64,000 nt of DNA from Mastigias papua (GCA_964019165.1 OZ025280.1:7310428-7374427), one strand, 5' to 3'; counted from the stretch's first letter, positions 47,175 to 60,402 are shown. The notes: generated by a model not told the origin, from the sequence alone. Numbers and translations: made by a program.

Positions 47175-50100
47175 TGTTATTTCATGTCATTTGAAGTACT
47201 TAAGGAGGGTAGCCTTTTAACAATGCTTCAAGGGTCATCCATTATAAAATTTTCAAGAATACAACTAGCTTTTTTATAAGCTATGCTAAACTAGTGTATA
47301 GTAAAGCTTTCTATGAGTATTAATAAAAACACCTAGAATGTACAATAGATAGTTACGGTACGAAACAACTACAAAAAGTATGAAGAACAGTTTTTCAATA
47401 TAGCATTCCCTACACACATTGCTTAAAAGTACTCAGGGAGGACAATTTCCCCGCAGCAGAGAGACCATTCCAAGCCTTAGCGCCTCTAAATGAGAAACAT
47501 TTTTGTCCATTTTTTGAAGTTTTTCTTTGGTAGCCTTAAGTCAGTTGTTGTGTTCATAGGTTACTAGAGGTTAGCTGGGATGTTCTTACAAAAAAGCTGC
47601 TCATATATTCTGGGGCCAGCTCATGAGGAGATTTGAAAACCGTAACGCTTTCCTGCCAAGTCTTTAATAATGACCAGGCCTGGGGAGTCAAACCAGCTGC
47701 CAGTTACAACGCGGACCGCACAATTCTGTGATATTTTTAACTGATTGATTTCAGCCATACCACAGCACCCCCAAACTAAACAACAGTAGCAGCAGTGTGG
47801 CTCAACAATTCCAATGTACAAGGTCTTAAGAGTTTCTTCTGGTAAAATATACTTCGCATGCTTCAGCAAGCTAATTGCTTTTGAGACCTTGGACAAAACT
47901 GTCTTAATGTATCCCTTTCAATCCAAGGTGTTGTTAAACTGCCCACCAAGATATTTAGTTTTTCGCTCCCCTGAATCTTCAACTTAAGAGACTTATTATT
48001 GCTTTCTAGAGCTTTATACTTAGGCTTTGGGAAAATACACATAGTTTTCATGGCATTGAGAGAACGTTTGTTGCCATTTAGCCACTTGTCAGCCTGCTTA
48101 AGGTTTTGGTTGATGGCCCCATTTAGCTGAGAAACGTTATTGGACTGGTGACTAAGGCTGTAACTCTGGCTAATTTCCACGAGTGTGGGAACAGGCTTGT
48201 CTTGTTTAAATTTATGTGTTGAATAAACCTGCAAGAAGACTTCTCAATAAAAGACAAAGCTAGTTTTAAGAGATAACAAGAGTTATTGTCGTTCTGAAAA
48301 CACTTATTAGTTTTCATGTTTGCAATAACATCTCTCCTCTATTTTACTACGATTGCCTGGACATGAAAATTAAGAGTACTACTGCTACGTGCATATTCAC
48401 AAGACAGAAGAGGGTTTCATCCAGTATCTATTTTGCTAACTAGATTCTCTCCATTGTAGAGAAAAAAATTATTCATTGTGTTTGAGATAGCCTTTTTGTT
48501 AACAACTATATGCCCAGAATCCACAAGACAACCAGTTCTGCAGGATTTAAATCTTTTGGTCAAAGTTCATTGACTGTTTTCCAAGATTCTTTCATGTTTC
48601 CCTTACATGCAGAAGTTTTTGTAGTGGAATATTGCCTCTTGAGCTTTACATTAAGGGAATATGCCCGGTTACTTGTCTGCCTATATACATCCATGAGAAT
48701 GGTTGATTTACTTTTGTGGGCAGCTGTTTTCAATCCTTCCCTAGCTATCATCAGACCTTTCAGGTTTTTTCCAATCCAAGAGCAGTATTTCTCATATACG
48801 TGCATTCCTTTTAAGGGACCATGTTTTTCTATAACAAAGGAGAACATAGAAGACCAGTAATTGACGAATGTGTTCATGTCACCAGTTTGCTGGAAATACT
48901 TCTCCCAACATGAGCTCTTACTCCGAATTTGTATCTGTTTATGATCCTTTTCAACTGCTCCATCGTATTTTCCAATATAATGGACCACACAATGATCACT
49001 CAAAAAAACCGCCTAAACGCCTATTATATAATGTTTCTGACATATGTCTTGGCAACATGGTCAATAACTGTTGCAGTTTCAAGGGTAGCTAATGTCGGTT
49101 CCCCGACAAGCTGCATTAACTTGAAAAGACCATAGACACTATCCAAATGTCTAGCACTCTTATCTATTCGCTAATCACATGGTGTCTTGGTAAAATCACA
49201 GTTCATATCACCAAGGAAAATAATTTCTTTAGCCTCTCTATCTAAGAAAGCAAGAGCTTCTTCCAGCTTGTCAAAGGAACCGACGGGATCGCTTAGTGGT
49301 TCGTACCATGCTATTGCAAGATAAGGCTTGCTCCTTGGGGACTCTGTTTCTTTACATAAGAGTTCAAGAGTATCAGAGGGTACATCATACATAAGTTTTG
49401 CTTTGATTGAGTCTCTTACGTAAACACGCACCCTCCTCCGCTACCTGTCCTATCAAGGTGGAACTCTTGATAACCCTGAATATTCGAAAATTCTATCGGG
49501 GCCTATTTATAGAGCGTTCTTTCATTTAAAGCAAGAACGTGAATATATGGTCGTTTAGCATCAGTTGAACCCCATCAAGACGGCCATGGAGACCATTTAC
49601 AATATTAAGAGATGCAATTACCAACCAGTTCCTGAATCCTAGGTGCTGCTGATACGAGCCATCAGCACCTCTGCTGTGCTGGGAAGCATCATCCTCCCCT
49701 GAATCTATAAGGAGGGGTAGCTACTGTTGAACTGCCTCTACCCCGGTGGACCAACTAACATCACCCGTGCCTTGTATGTGCTAAAGGTTACTGGCAAGCA
49801 AGCGATTTCCCTCCGGGTGAGATACATATCTCCAGCACCCATATGTCTGATGGCGATATTTGCATCATCTATGAAATCCCACCCCTACGTAAGGCAGTAA
49901 CGCTTGAGACCCAGATTCGCATCTACTACATTGGCAGTTTCTGGTGGATCTTAGTTGTAGAAATATTGACGAAATTGTTGTCTTTAAGTCATGCTTGATC
50001 TACTGTAAACTTTGGCCAGCTGTGTAGGCATTTATAATTAATTTGTTTATAGGATTGCTTTTTGAATTATCATTGATTCCAATATGGATAATGACTTTCG

Positions 50101-50770
50101 TCTTTTTGAATTTCATTGTTGATAGTTTGCTTGTACCTTTATATTATTTGGTCACTCTTGATCCTTCCAATTCCTTTCCAATCGAGCTTTATAGGACGTC
50201 ATTTTCATCACGTCGACGCACGTGAGAGTGACCAAACAAAATAATCATTTTAGCACTTTTAATTTTGTTTTCCGATTCAATGCTTGTAGTCTTTCTGCCC
50301 CTTCTCTGTCGATCCTTTTTACTACTCCCTGTGGTACCTTGAGGCTCTTTGAATCTTGCTACTGTGGCAGTTCTTGTACCTGCTTTTGCTGCCACTGATG
50401 CTTTCGTCGAGGATTTCAGAGATGAGTTTGGCTGGTCTAGTTTTCTGTTTGGCTGGTCTTGTTTTCTGTCGTCTGAAACAAATAGGTAAATGTTTCTTTC
50501 CTTGGATTCCTGCTCGTTTTCTTCTAGGATTTCTGATAAAGAATTTGACTATGCTTCTTGATTGTTACCTCTTCCCATTGATCTATGATTCTTTGCCCAG
50601 CAAATCGATATTAATTTCTTATTTATCAGCAGAGTCACTTGCCTGAGTATCCTCAATCGAAATATTATCTGGAGGAATAGCCCTAGCCTATAATCCTGGC
50701 GCTTTGGTACGACTGGTACAACTTCATTCACAGATGTCTCCAAGGGCAGCACATTTAGTTCCACAGACAT
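47175..50770 (-). mobile_element. Long decayed LINE (CR1/Jockey-like) with ORF1, endonuclease and RT
   Basis: From the 5' end on the minus strand: an ORF1-like region starting MSVELNVLPLETS (50770) with a possible SGNH hydrolase (49770-50260); an APE-type endonuclease from VIASLNIVNGLHGRLDGVQ (about 49610) through KPYLAIAWYEP and FLGDMNCDF (about 49200); a linker from LSDHCVVHYIG to ESWKTVNEL (49003-48560); the pre-RT WKLARVTAL; then RT parts NQNLKQADKWLNGNK, SLLKHAKYILP, GIVEPHCCYCCLVWG and CFSFRGAKAWN (48230-47470). The 3' UTR near 47200 matches that of the copy at 40382-41600. The YADD palm is deleted and several frame breaks and stops are present, so the copy is dead. Confidence 0.8.
49770..50260 (-). 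pseudogene. SGNH-hydrolase-like relic in LINE ORF1
   Basis: Minus-strand reading IILFGHSHVRRRD, then after stops KVIIHIGINDNSK (the G.ND block), then GWDFIDDANIAIRHMGAGDM and YLTREGN-like words. The order of GDS-like, GIND and D..H-like blocks suggests an SGNH esterase as found in ORF1 of CR1/L2-like LINEs. In the first block the usual Asp is His, and frames are broken, so the identification is tentative. Confidence 0.45.
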
Positions 50771-50939
50771 GTTAACTGTTCAATGCTAAGACATGTTACA
50801 ATAGAAATTTTCTAGTGTCAACGGAAACCCGCATATAAACCACTTGTTGCAAGGTTTACTCACAATTTATATGAAATTGCGTTTCTAATTCTCGACTGTT
50901 TGCAATGATGAGAATCGTCCAAATTAAAAGGCTCCTTTG

Positions 50940-51900
50940 GGATTTCATATCATTAGCTTATTGATAATCTACCCACGCCATAGCAAGGTTGGTGTGCCTT
51001 CTTTTGCAATCCTTCAGTACTGCCTTGTCTATCAACAGCCGATCCTTGGCCCCTCAGGTCTTTGTTTTTACAGCCCTTCTTCTTCTCGGGTATTAGCAGC
51101 TCTTCCTTTAAGAATTCATAGAGATAATCAGACATAATACCTGTAAAGAACTTCCACATTATTGGTAAACAATGAATTAGACAGTAGTTGTCTGCAGCGG
51201 TACCTTTGGTTGTATCTTTCTGGCACAAAACAGTTCTTCCATAAATTAGCCACTCAGACAGTTTTTCATTTTCTCTTAAAATCCCATTCAACTGATGGGC
51301 AACTCTTCCATCTACACTTGCCAAATTGTTTGCCCAGAAACCCTGAGCTCCATCTCTTCCGGATGCTTTTCAAGTTGGTACCTGTCTATTTCGTTCTGTT
51401 TTCCTCAGTTCAGATCCAACCTTCATAATTCCGATATCTACTGTTGCCTCTCAGCGTCTTGGGCCACTCAGCACTATAGTTAGGTTTTTTACTCTCTCTC
51501 CATGCTCCATTCCAAGAAAATCTACTTTCTTTCGAATCTAGAATTCATTTGCCACCTGGTTGTCCTCATTAAGTCCAGAATACGATATTTTCTGGTCGTA
51601 GTTAAACAGTAGGTTTTACCTGAATTGCTGAAGTCTGTCGGTATCTCGATCAATTTTGGCTTTCTTTGCCAGGGATCTCTGTTAATTTCTTTTAACACAG
51701 GCCCAATTTCTTTCCTAGGGATGCTGAATTTTTCATACAGTTTCTCAATATTCTCTCTTGATTGCACTTCTCCGTTCTTATGCCTCGTCATCAGATCAAT
51801 ACTCCTTTGTAGTTCTTTGATATTTCTTTCTGTTTTAAGTTTCTACCATGGTTAAGGGTTGGCTGTCCCAGATTCTCTTCATGTTTAGTCCCACCCATCT
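50940..51900 (-). mobile_element. RLE-type LINE, RT fingers fragment
   Basis: On the minus strand: IPRKEIGPVLKEI, then LNGILRENEKLSEWLIYGRT, the CLPIMWKFFTGIMS block, [27 protein letters not shown] and AMAWVDYQ followed by a stop (50950-51790). The words match the N-terminal part of R2/NeSL/Hero-like reverse transcriptases (WL..GRT, NYRPI.CL...WK..., KGC...., D..LKDCK.R..NL..AW.DYQKA.D). The fragment ends at motif A, where the Lys codon has become a stop, and abuts the start of the minus-strand LINE at 50770. Confidence 0.7.
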
Positions 51901-51993
51901 TGCAACCCAAAGAGAAACTGCAATAATGAAATTGTTAGTTTCAGAGATAATTGAGGTTTGAAAATAGCGTGTTTCAACATATTTCCATAGGAG

Positions 51994-53419
<1,426 letters not shown>

Positions 53420-56400
53420 ATGGGAGGAAGCCATTCAAATTTGGTGCCAATGCCAGCTGGTTTTGATTACATGACAATTACATTCAGGTACACTGATAGG
53501 ATCCGGTTGTATTATGCTACAGATCAAGAAATCAACATTATAAGGGAAGTGATTCAACAGCATTGGAGAGGTTAGTTGTGTGATCTTTTTTCAATCTAAG
53601 ACTAGTACAGGCAGTATCTTATATTTGATTCCACCACTGTCTGAATAACATTAATAATTCTTTCATTGTTAGAGTTTTTTTAAATCAGATCTCTTGATGC
53701 CATATATTTAACAAATAGCTTGTTTGTGTATTATTTGAATGTCAGCAGTGCTTGGTATACCATTTTGCTTCCATAACTTGCAAGCAGAGAGAATCCACTT
53801 CAAATATGTATCACTGTCCATTGTGGTATATGCAGATGATGATTATTGAGAGATCGTTTATTTTTAAAATGGCTTCTAATGGTTAGGTGTTCTACGTAGA
53901 AACAATTTTAGTTTTCATGCTTGTTTGAGTGGGTTTCAGATACGCCCTCATACCAGGGTCTGTTTCAGTGTTGTGCTAACCACACTTTGTGATATATTTC
54001 TGGTAATGTTTTATGGGACGAGAAGGAGAGGAAGACCAAAAGTTAGTTTTAGCGACAAAATCAACATGATTAGTGGGGTAGAGATATGAGTCATTATTGC
54101 AGATTATTGCAGGATAGAGGGAAATGGAAGGTCAAAGCACCTTCCCGTTATATGATGGTGATGACAGAAGTCTGAAGTTTCCTATATACCTTATTTGAAA
54201 ATTTGCCCGTGATGCAGTTCCGAGAAAGGGACGGATATTTTAGATATAAGTAATTCTTTTTGTGATGTGTAGAACAGACAAGTCAGGCTATTGCAACTTT
54301 TGCGTCTATTTAGGATTCAATGGTTTCCGTCGTCTTCATGTTTTGGTGTCGTGTTTTGTGAGACAGATGGTTTACGTAAAGTTACTTTTCATATTAACAG
54401 CATGAATGAAGGATTTGTGAGGAAGAAGAAAGTGGCTAAAAATTATTTACACTCATAAGAAAACGTTTTCATGAAGCCAGCAAAGCTCTTGAGCAAGAAA
54501 TGAGAGCAGACAACAAAAGTAATGAACTCAAAGAGCCATACTCAGACATTTTCTTATTCCAAATGTATGAATGCAATAGCAGCCTTACATGTCAATGAAC
54601 TCCACCTAACAATGTGATCAAACTTGAAATTTCAAAATCTGCTTCGAAAAGATCGGGCTTAAGGGAGTATGCAAAATTTGTTACCATTATCCAAACGCTG
54701 TTAAGATACGCGAAGGCTCTGATCAAATACCTCCAATATGTAGTGAAGTTGATTTGAACATAAGGCAGAGATATACAGAGAATTATGTTAAGTCAATCAT
54801 GTATAGTGAAACAAATGATATAGATGGAGGTGAATAGATCTTTATGGTAGAACTTGTAAAAGATGAGGCTCTAGAGAAGCGTATTGTTTCAGCAAAGCGA
54901 GTCATTTACTAGAGAAAGTGGCTCCTCTTAAAGTAATTTTCAAAAAATTAAATAGAGAAATTTTAAGTCTCTGGTCATAGCCATCACGAGAAATTGCAGA
55001 TCAAATAGGTGCAAATGTCTGTGCAATTGGATGAACTGGAGAATTTGAGCCTAGAACTGAGCAATTGACGTATCTATCTTTAGTGAGTCATGCCGAGATT
55101 TTAGGGTTATATTGGTGAAGCTCATCAACTGGATTGCAACGTCGAATAAAGAACTGCCTCGTTTTATCTTTGGTCACAGATGGTTCAGTTGGTAGGTGTT
55201 GACGGCACAGGGCTACACGTGGATGAAACTTTTGAATTAAATTTATGTGCTCAGAGTCCCTTCGGGTGTAATGACAGCCGTCCGTTAATGTGGAAGGACA
55301 AGCCAAAGCATTCTTGTAGTTACATTTTAAGCTTAAGCTAACAATAAAATATCGATAAATCGGCAGCAGTAAAATTAAAATATTTCTACATAGGGACAGG
55401 GTTATGATCATTTAGCAGGCCAAGGGTTAGGAATCGTTGCACAATGGAAGCGAATTTCTTGATGGAGACAGTGATTTCAAAGTTGATACAGAGCTTCACT
55501 TTATCATACAGCGATCTATTACGGGTACTTGAGTGGCAGGTAAATTGAGGGAACTGTGGGGCTGTTCAGTACTTGATACGTCGTTGCACACTTTGTATTG
55601 TCGCTTCAGTGCATCGCAAGGAGTACTTTGGTAAGCAATTCAAGACGATTTGGCCATAACTTTTTATTGCCAAGTCTTTGAGATCCATATGGTAAAGCTA
55701 ACTCCCGTACTATCGTTGGGAGAATGGGCCAGGTTGTCTGAACAAGAGCATCACTGCTTTCTGAATAACAGACTCAGGGAAAGGACTTAAATAGTGAAAT
55801 AATGCTAACTTACTGCTTTATCATTGATCCATTTGATTGACAGATCCAACATAAAGTTAGCCTCCTCCGGTCCTGACTGATGACGAGTACAATCTTAATC
55901 AAGCTTCAACTAGAGGCAGGTTCACAAAAATTTTCTATTTTATTCAGCACAATATGTAGATCCTTTTTGGTGAAAGCATTGTTTGATCTATAAATAATTC
56001 CATAGGTATACAACATGAGGAACCACAACTAGGCAGCGGCTATGAGTTCAAACTGAAAGACAACCCATTTGCAGAGCATTCATCATCAGAGCAGGCTATT
56101 GAAGCGAGAAAACTAGCGTGCCAGTTGTTGTATCGCCTCTACAATCAAGGTCTCAAGCTTCTGATATCAAGTGATTTTGCACAAACAACAGACCTTGCCA
56201 CATGGATGTTTCATCGAGAGCAAACAATTGCTGCACAGTTTCCCTTTGCATGTATCGGTATCAGCGGATATGACAAAGTGCAGTTCATCAATTTTCCGCA
56301 AAATTTACACGCGGTTTTGCATGGCGTTGTGGAGAAGAACTGGCCGCAAACAATTCAAGAGGCAAGAATCATTGGAGATATCTACGAAGTTAAGCTTAAC

Positions 56401-57339
56401 GGGACTCCCTGGTCAAGTGTGCAAGGAGCAGAAAATATTCAGTCAAAAACATTGATAAAAGCTTTGCTTAATGATTTGGACATGCGCCAGTGGATATTAT
56501 ATGGCAGCTCAAACCTAAGAGGTAATGCGGACACTCTGTTTTTCAGATACGATCCAAATATCCCCAGTAATGGTACAAGGCTTGCTGGCTTTGTCATTAG
56601 TCTGAACAGAAATGATCGCCTGCGCTTGATCGATGCTCCTCCTGAAACAGTAGACTGTGCCAGAAGCATGATCACTCAGTTTTGGGGAAGGGGTTTGCAG
56701 CATGAAGAGCAAAAGTTTAATGCATATGAGTTTAAGTTGGCTGGACACCCATGGTGGGCTAATGGCGAAGAAGCTGTTGCTTCACGTTTCCTTATGTGCA
56801 AGTTGTTCGAAGGCCTTATGAGTATTGGCTGGCGTGTGCAGATTGCTATCGACTTGACACGTAAATTGAACGATAAGAGTGTTCTGACCTTTCAGCGTTG
56901 TGCACCGATGTCTGTACCAATTTTCTGTTTGTCCCTTAATTGGACAGATAAGATACGCTTCATTAATGCACCTACTGACATCGTTGAGGCACTGAAAGCT
57001 GAAACAGCAAGGGTATGGCTATTTGGTATAGGAAAAGAGCAAATATATGGTGGTAGCTTCGAACTGAAACTGAATGGAAATCCATGGAGATACTGTAGGA
57101 ATGGTCATGATGGAGCTCATGGTCGTGTACTACTCAAGCATCTTATCAAAGTTTGTGCCAATATGGGATGGTTTGTAATCCTGTCTGCTGATATCTCAGC
57201 CAAATTCGTACAGCGAGATAAAGGCCTAGACTACCCGATGGATGTTCATAGTTTATGGTTCATGCGAATGGATACAACAACACCTATGCAAGCAGTACCT
57301 GGATTGCAGCCTGTTGGTTTTGCTTCTGGAATGCCCTGA
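53420..57339 (+). CDS. Myristoylation-motif protein with four ~112-residue tandem repeats, function unknown
   Basis: Two exons, 53420-53570 and 56006-57339, join in phase (G|GT gives Gly51) and code 494 residues. The start MGGSHS has Gly2 and Ser6, a good N-myristoylation signal, so membrane attachment is likely. The rest is four repeats starting near residues 15, 131, 243 and 354. Each has a strand-like block with D+hR/Q.I..A or similar (TDRIRLYYA, YDKVQFINF, NDRLRLIDAP, TDKIRFINAP); then a helix; then YEFKLKDNPF (63), YEVKLNGTPW (177), YEFKLAGHPW (291) or FELKLNGNPW (402); then a helix ending in a GW-type turn and a D..RK/D.SAK segment. No catalytic motif is obvious. Similar proteins are, to my memory, present as uncharacterised families in sponges and cnidarians. 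The apparent start further 3', near 56125, is only a Leu codon. Confidence 0.85.
54010..54180 (+). mobile_element. LINE C-terminal fragment in the intron of the four-repeat gene
   Basis: Reads FYGTRRRGRPKVSFSDKI and, after a frame break, DRGKWK-like words. The 'GRRRGRP...W.D.I......DR..W' pattern ends the reverse transcriptase of the endonuclease-RT LINE group seen at 14694-16200. The remainder of the intron (54181-56005) shows nothing recognisable. Confidence 0.45.
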
Positions 57340-57783
57340 GATGCTGGATAAACCGTTGGTGTCATATCATATCAATAACCTTCTGAAAATACTGAATAAC
57401 ATTTTTTTGAATTTCTGTAGTTGATCGAGGAAAATTTAACGATTTCTTTCTATCTCTAGTTTGTTGTAAAGGCGTAGTTGTTAGATTTGTAGACACTAGG
57501 AAAGGTTGAAATTGCTTGCTTACTATTCCTCATGTGCGCTATCCGTTATTGTTTCCATTCTGCACTTTACTGATCCCCAAGAGGCGGAATACGGCCCTCT
57601 ACTTCATGTGCGGAACTTGCAATTTGCCGCCTGTTATCTGATATATCCAACATGGTATGTGTACATTCCGACCATAAAGAACATGTCCAATAGTTCGAAG
57701 GGAACCCGATGTGTATTGTGTTCTAAACAATTCAGAGAAGCTGAGTGTTATATGAGCTGGAAATCGCAGCTTTGATATAAACT
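57340..57783. other. 3' flank of the four-repeat gene
   Basis: Presumed 3' UTR, then non-coding sequence. An 89-codon open frame at 57506-57775 (plus) has no recognisable motif. Confidence 0.4.
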
Positions 57784-57892
57784 TGACAATCAGGACGACG
57801 ACAAAAAATGAAATCATTTTAATCTTAGACGAATCATATGACTATTCCAGTGGTTACATTTTCGGTATGACTAATCCAGTATGGCAAATCCA

Positions 57893-57924
57893 GACATTTT
57901 GACTCAGCCTTGAATCATCCTCAG
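57893..57924 (-). ncRNA. Hammerhead-ribozyme-like motif, left copy (decayed)
   Basis: Minus strand: CTGAGGA fits the core CUGANGA; GATTC/GAGTC can pair as stem II around AAGGCT; but the GAAA that should follow is AAAA, then TGTC. One core base is lost, so cleavage is unlikely in this copy. Confidence 0.6.
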
Positions 57925-59095
57925 TAAAGAGAAGATAAATACCTAAGTGAGTTTCCTTCGCAATTTAAACCAGCTTTATATCGTCGTTATGTTGATGATA
58001 CTTTCTTTTTGTTTAAGGAAAAAAGCGACATTTATCTTGTCCTAGATCATATTAATAGTTATCACCCTAGTATTAAATTTACAGTTGAAATAGAGGACAA
58101 TTGTGTTCTGCCCTTTCTCGGTGTTTTAGTTAATAAAGAAGGTATTGATTTCTCTACTAGTCTTTTTTAGGAAGCAGACTTTCACTGGTTTTTACACTAA
58201 CTTTGCTAGCATTAGCCCTTCTAGGTATAAAACTAACTTAGTTCGTATTTTAGTCTTCCATGATTTCCATATTTGTTCTTCATTCGTTAATTTTCATAAG
58301 AAAATTGTTAGAATTAAGGAAATACTTCGTGCCAATTGTTTCCCTGTTACTCATTGATACTGTTATTCGCAATTTTTTTAATGGGCATCCCTTGTAACAA
58401 ACTTAAGGATAAAAATGAGGATAAGCCTCGTATCATTTGCTGTTTACCATTCCTGGGTAAACGTAGTTTTAGGATCCGTAATCATATTACTAGACTCATT
58501 AAAACCCATTATCTTAATATTCAAGTTCAATTCATCTTTAATTCTGCCAAACGCATATCACCTATGTTTCAGAATAAAGACCGTATTCCAACACTAGTTT
58601 GCTCTAACGTTATATATAAATTTTCGTGTAGTGGCTGTAACGCCTCTTACTATAGTAAAACCAACAGGAATCTTTTGATTCGCTGTAACGAGCATCTAGG
58701 TATTAATAGAAATGGATGAGAACCCTCATCACCGAGCCCATCGTCCATTAGAGATCATATTAAACAAACAGGTCATACTGCTTCTATTGATGATTTTAGC
58801 GTAATTAGTAAAACCAGTAATTCATACGATCTACTCATACATGAGGGCCTCCTCATTCAAAGAGATAGACCCTCCCTTAATTCCCAGCAGTCCTCCATTT
58901 CTATGGTTCTATTCTAATTTCTTGCTTTTCACTTGCTGCTTTTCTGCCTCTACAGTTCTTTCCATTCTTCTGCGTATTTCTATTCAACTACTTACAATAC
59001 TTTTTCCCACTGTTTTTCTTTTCATTTGATATCACGGGGGTTTTTACCCACGTATTGTGCTTTCCCTTAAATATCCCTTCTCCCTCTTCTCTTTA

Positions 59096-59127
59096 CAGAG
59101 GATCACGCAAGGCTGAGTCGAAACGTC
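59096..59127 (+). ncRNA. Hammerhead-ribozyme-like motif, right copy (decayed)
   Basis: Plus strand: CAGAGGA (CUGANGA with U4 changed to A), a damaged stem II (TCACGC against GAGTC), then GAAACGTC. The last stretch gives the GAAA core, a two-base stem III without loop and a GUC cleavage site, the minimal form known from Penelope-like elements. Confidence 0.6.
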
Positions 59128-59495
59128 TGGATTTGTCTTACTGGATTAGTCATATCGAAAATGTAACCACTGGAATAGTCATATGATTCGTCTAAAATTA
59201 AAATGATTTCGTTTTTTTGTCGTCGTCCTGATTGTCACGTTGAGTGTTATATATTTATAAGTGGAATAATGTGGGTAGTATCAGACTTGGAGAAATAGAA
59301 AGTACATTGACAATGTAAAATGTCAGACATCTTTAATGTTTCATATTTACTTGTCTGCGTGTGTTTGCAGTTTCTTTGCAGGTTGCCTATGTTTAGGAAT
59401 ATATGCTAGCCAGCACAGGTAAACATTTACATGATTTATGTATAAGTTTCTAAGCCTTGTCATATGTCAGGAAATTCCATTTACTTGTTGTGTCA

Positions 59496-59600
59496 CAGAG
59501 CTTGCTTAAATCTGATGTTCATTGATTGTAGAAATTCAGCTTACAAAATTATAAGTAGTGTGATATTTGCCTTGCAATTGTTTTCAATTGGTATTTGCCA
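59496..59600 (+). repeat. Direct repeat, copy 1
   Basis: Begins CAGAGCTTGCTT.AATCTGATGTTCATTG-like and continues through TTGCCTTGCAATTGTTTTCA; alignable with 60302-60402. Confidence 0.65.
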
Positions 59601-60301
59601 TAGCATTAGGAAGAGTAGAATGCGTGATAGGTGACTAGGAGCGAAATGCCAATGGAGAGTCAAATCGAGGCACCACGTTGGCAAAAAGACACAACCTGCA
59701 CTGTGAGGTCTACGCAGGTAACGTAGGCTAAATTTCGTTTGACTCGTAGTGTTGCAATATGGTGCTTCCTGGCAGTATGGATATAATTATAGATGCAAAC
59801 TAAAGAAAATCTAACTTCTGGACAAAGAACGTTTTTTTCATCCGTAAGTATAAGCGCACTGAGTTTTCCCTCATACCTTAAAGGTCTTGTCACTGCTCTA
59901 TTCAACACTAGTTCGGCTACTCATTTATATTGACCTTATTTACATACACTGTGGGCATATCTAGGTAACACTACTACAAGAACATACACCAATTTCACTA
60001 GATTCCTGCATAGTTAGAGAGGAATAGCAACGTTCAGAAACTGGATGCAGATATCACAAATAATATCTCTGAGGTCATTATCAATACCCTCAAGATCTCA
60101 CTTGCTCAGAAACCTCAGAGAAAGCAACTCAAAAAAACGCAACCAACGTTTTAGCTTTGTATTTAGATAAAACAATATAAGCCTCAATCAAATAAATAAG
60201 TCTAATTCTTAAGTAAAATTATAAGTATAGTAAATAAAACTGAAGCAGCAATTTGCATGATTTTTGAGTAAGTATTTAATATCTTTTTAATTTTTGCACC
60301 G

Positions 60302-60402
60302 CAGAGCTTGCTTGCATCTGATGTTCATTGGTTTTAGAAAGTCAGTTTAAGAACTTATGAGTAGCATTTGCCCTTCAATTGTTTCCAGCTGGCAATGACA
60401 TG
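60302..60402 (+). repeat. Direct repeat, copy 2
   Basis: Begins CAGAGCTTGCTTGCATCTGA and continues through TTGCCCTTCAATTGTTTCCA; same order of blocks as copy 1, about 800 bp away. Confidence 0.65.

Larger units (their letters stand above)
57784..59237 (+). mobile_element. Penelope-like retroelement (GIY-YIG type) bounded by inverted repeats
   Basis: About 130 bp at the left edge (57784-57915) is repeated inverted at the right edge (about 59110-59237). Between them: LYRRYVDDTFFLF (RT motif, Asp pair kept) near 57980; LPFLGVLV; FTGFYTNFASISPSRYKTNLV; NKLKDKNEDKPRIICCLPFLG; VIYKFSCSGCNASYYSKTNR and LLIRCNEH (GIY-YIG endonuclease) near 58610-58700; and IHEGLLIQRDRPSLNSQQSS. Frameshifts near 58165 and 58355 and a stop near 58717 break the frame, and the endonuclease has YYSKT where YVGKT is usual. 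RT before the YVDD block is missing. TGAGTGTTATAT occurs at 57742 and 59241 and may be the target duplication. Order and motifs fit EN-plus Penelope-like elements. Confidence 0.85.

Noticed and set aside
56125..57339. Independent gene starting at 56125
   Set aside because: The codon there is TTG (Leu). The frame continues upstream to an acceptor at 56005 and joins exon 53420-53570, which supplies ATG and a matching first half-repeat.
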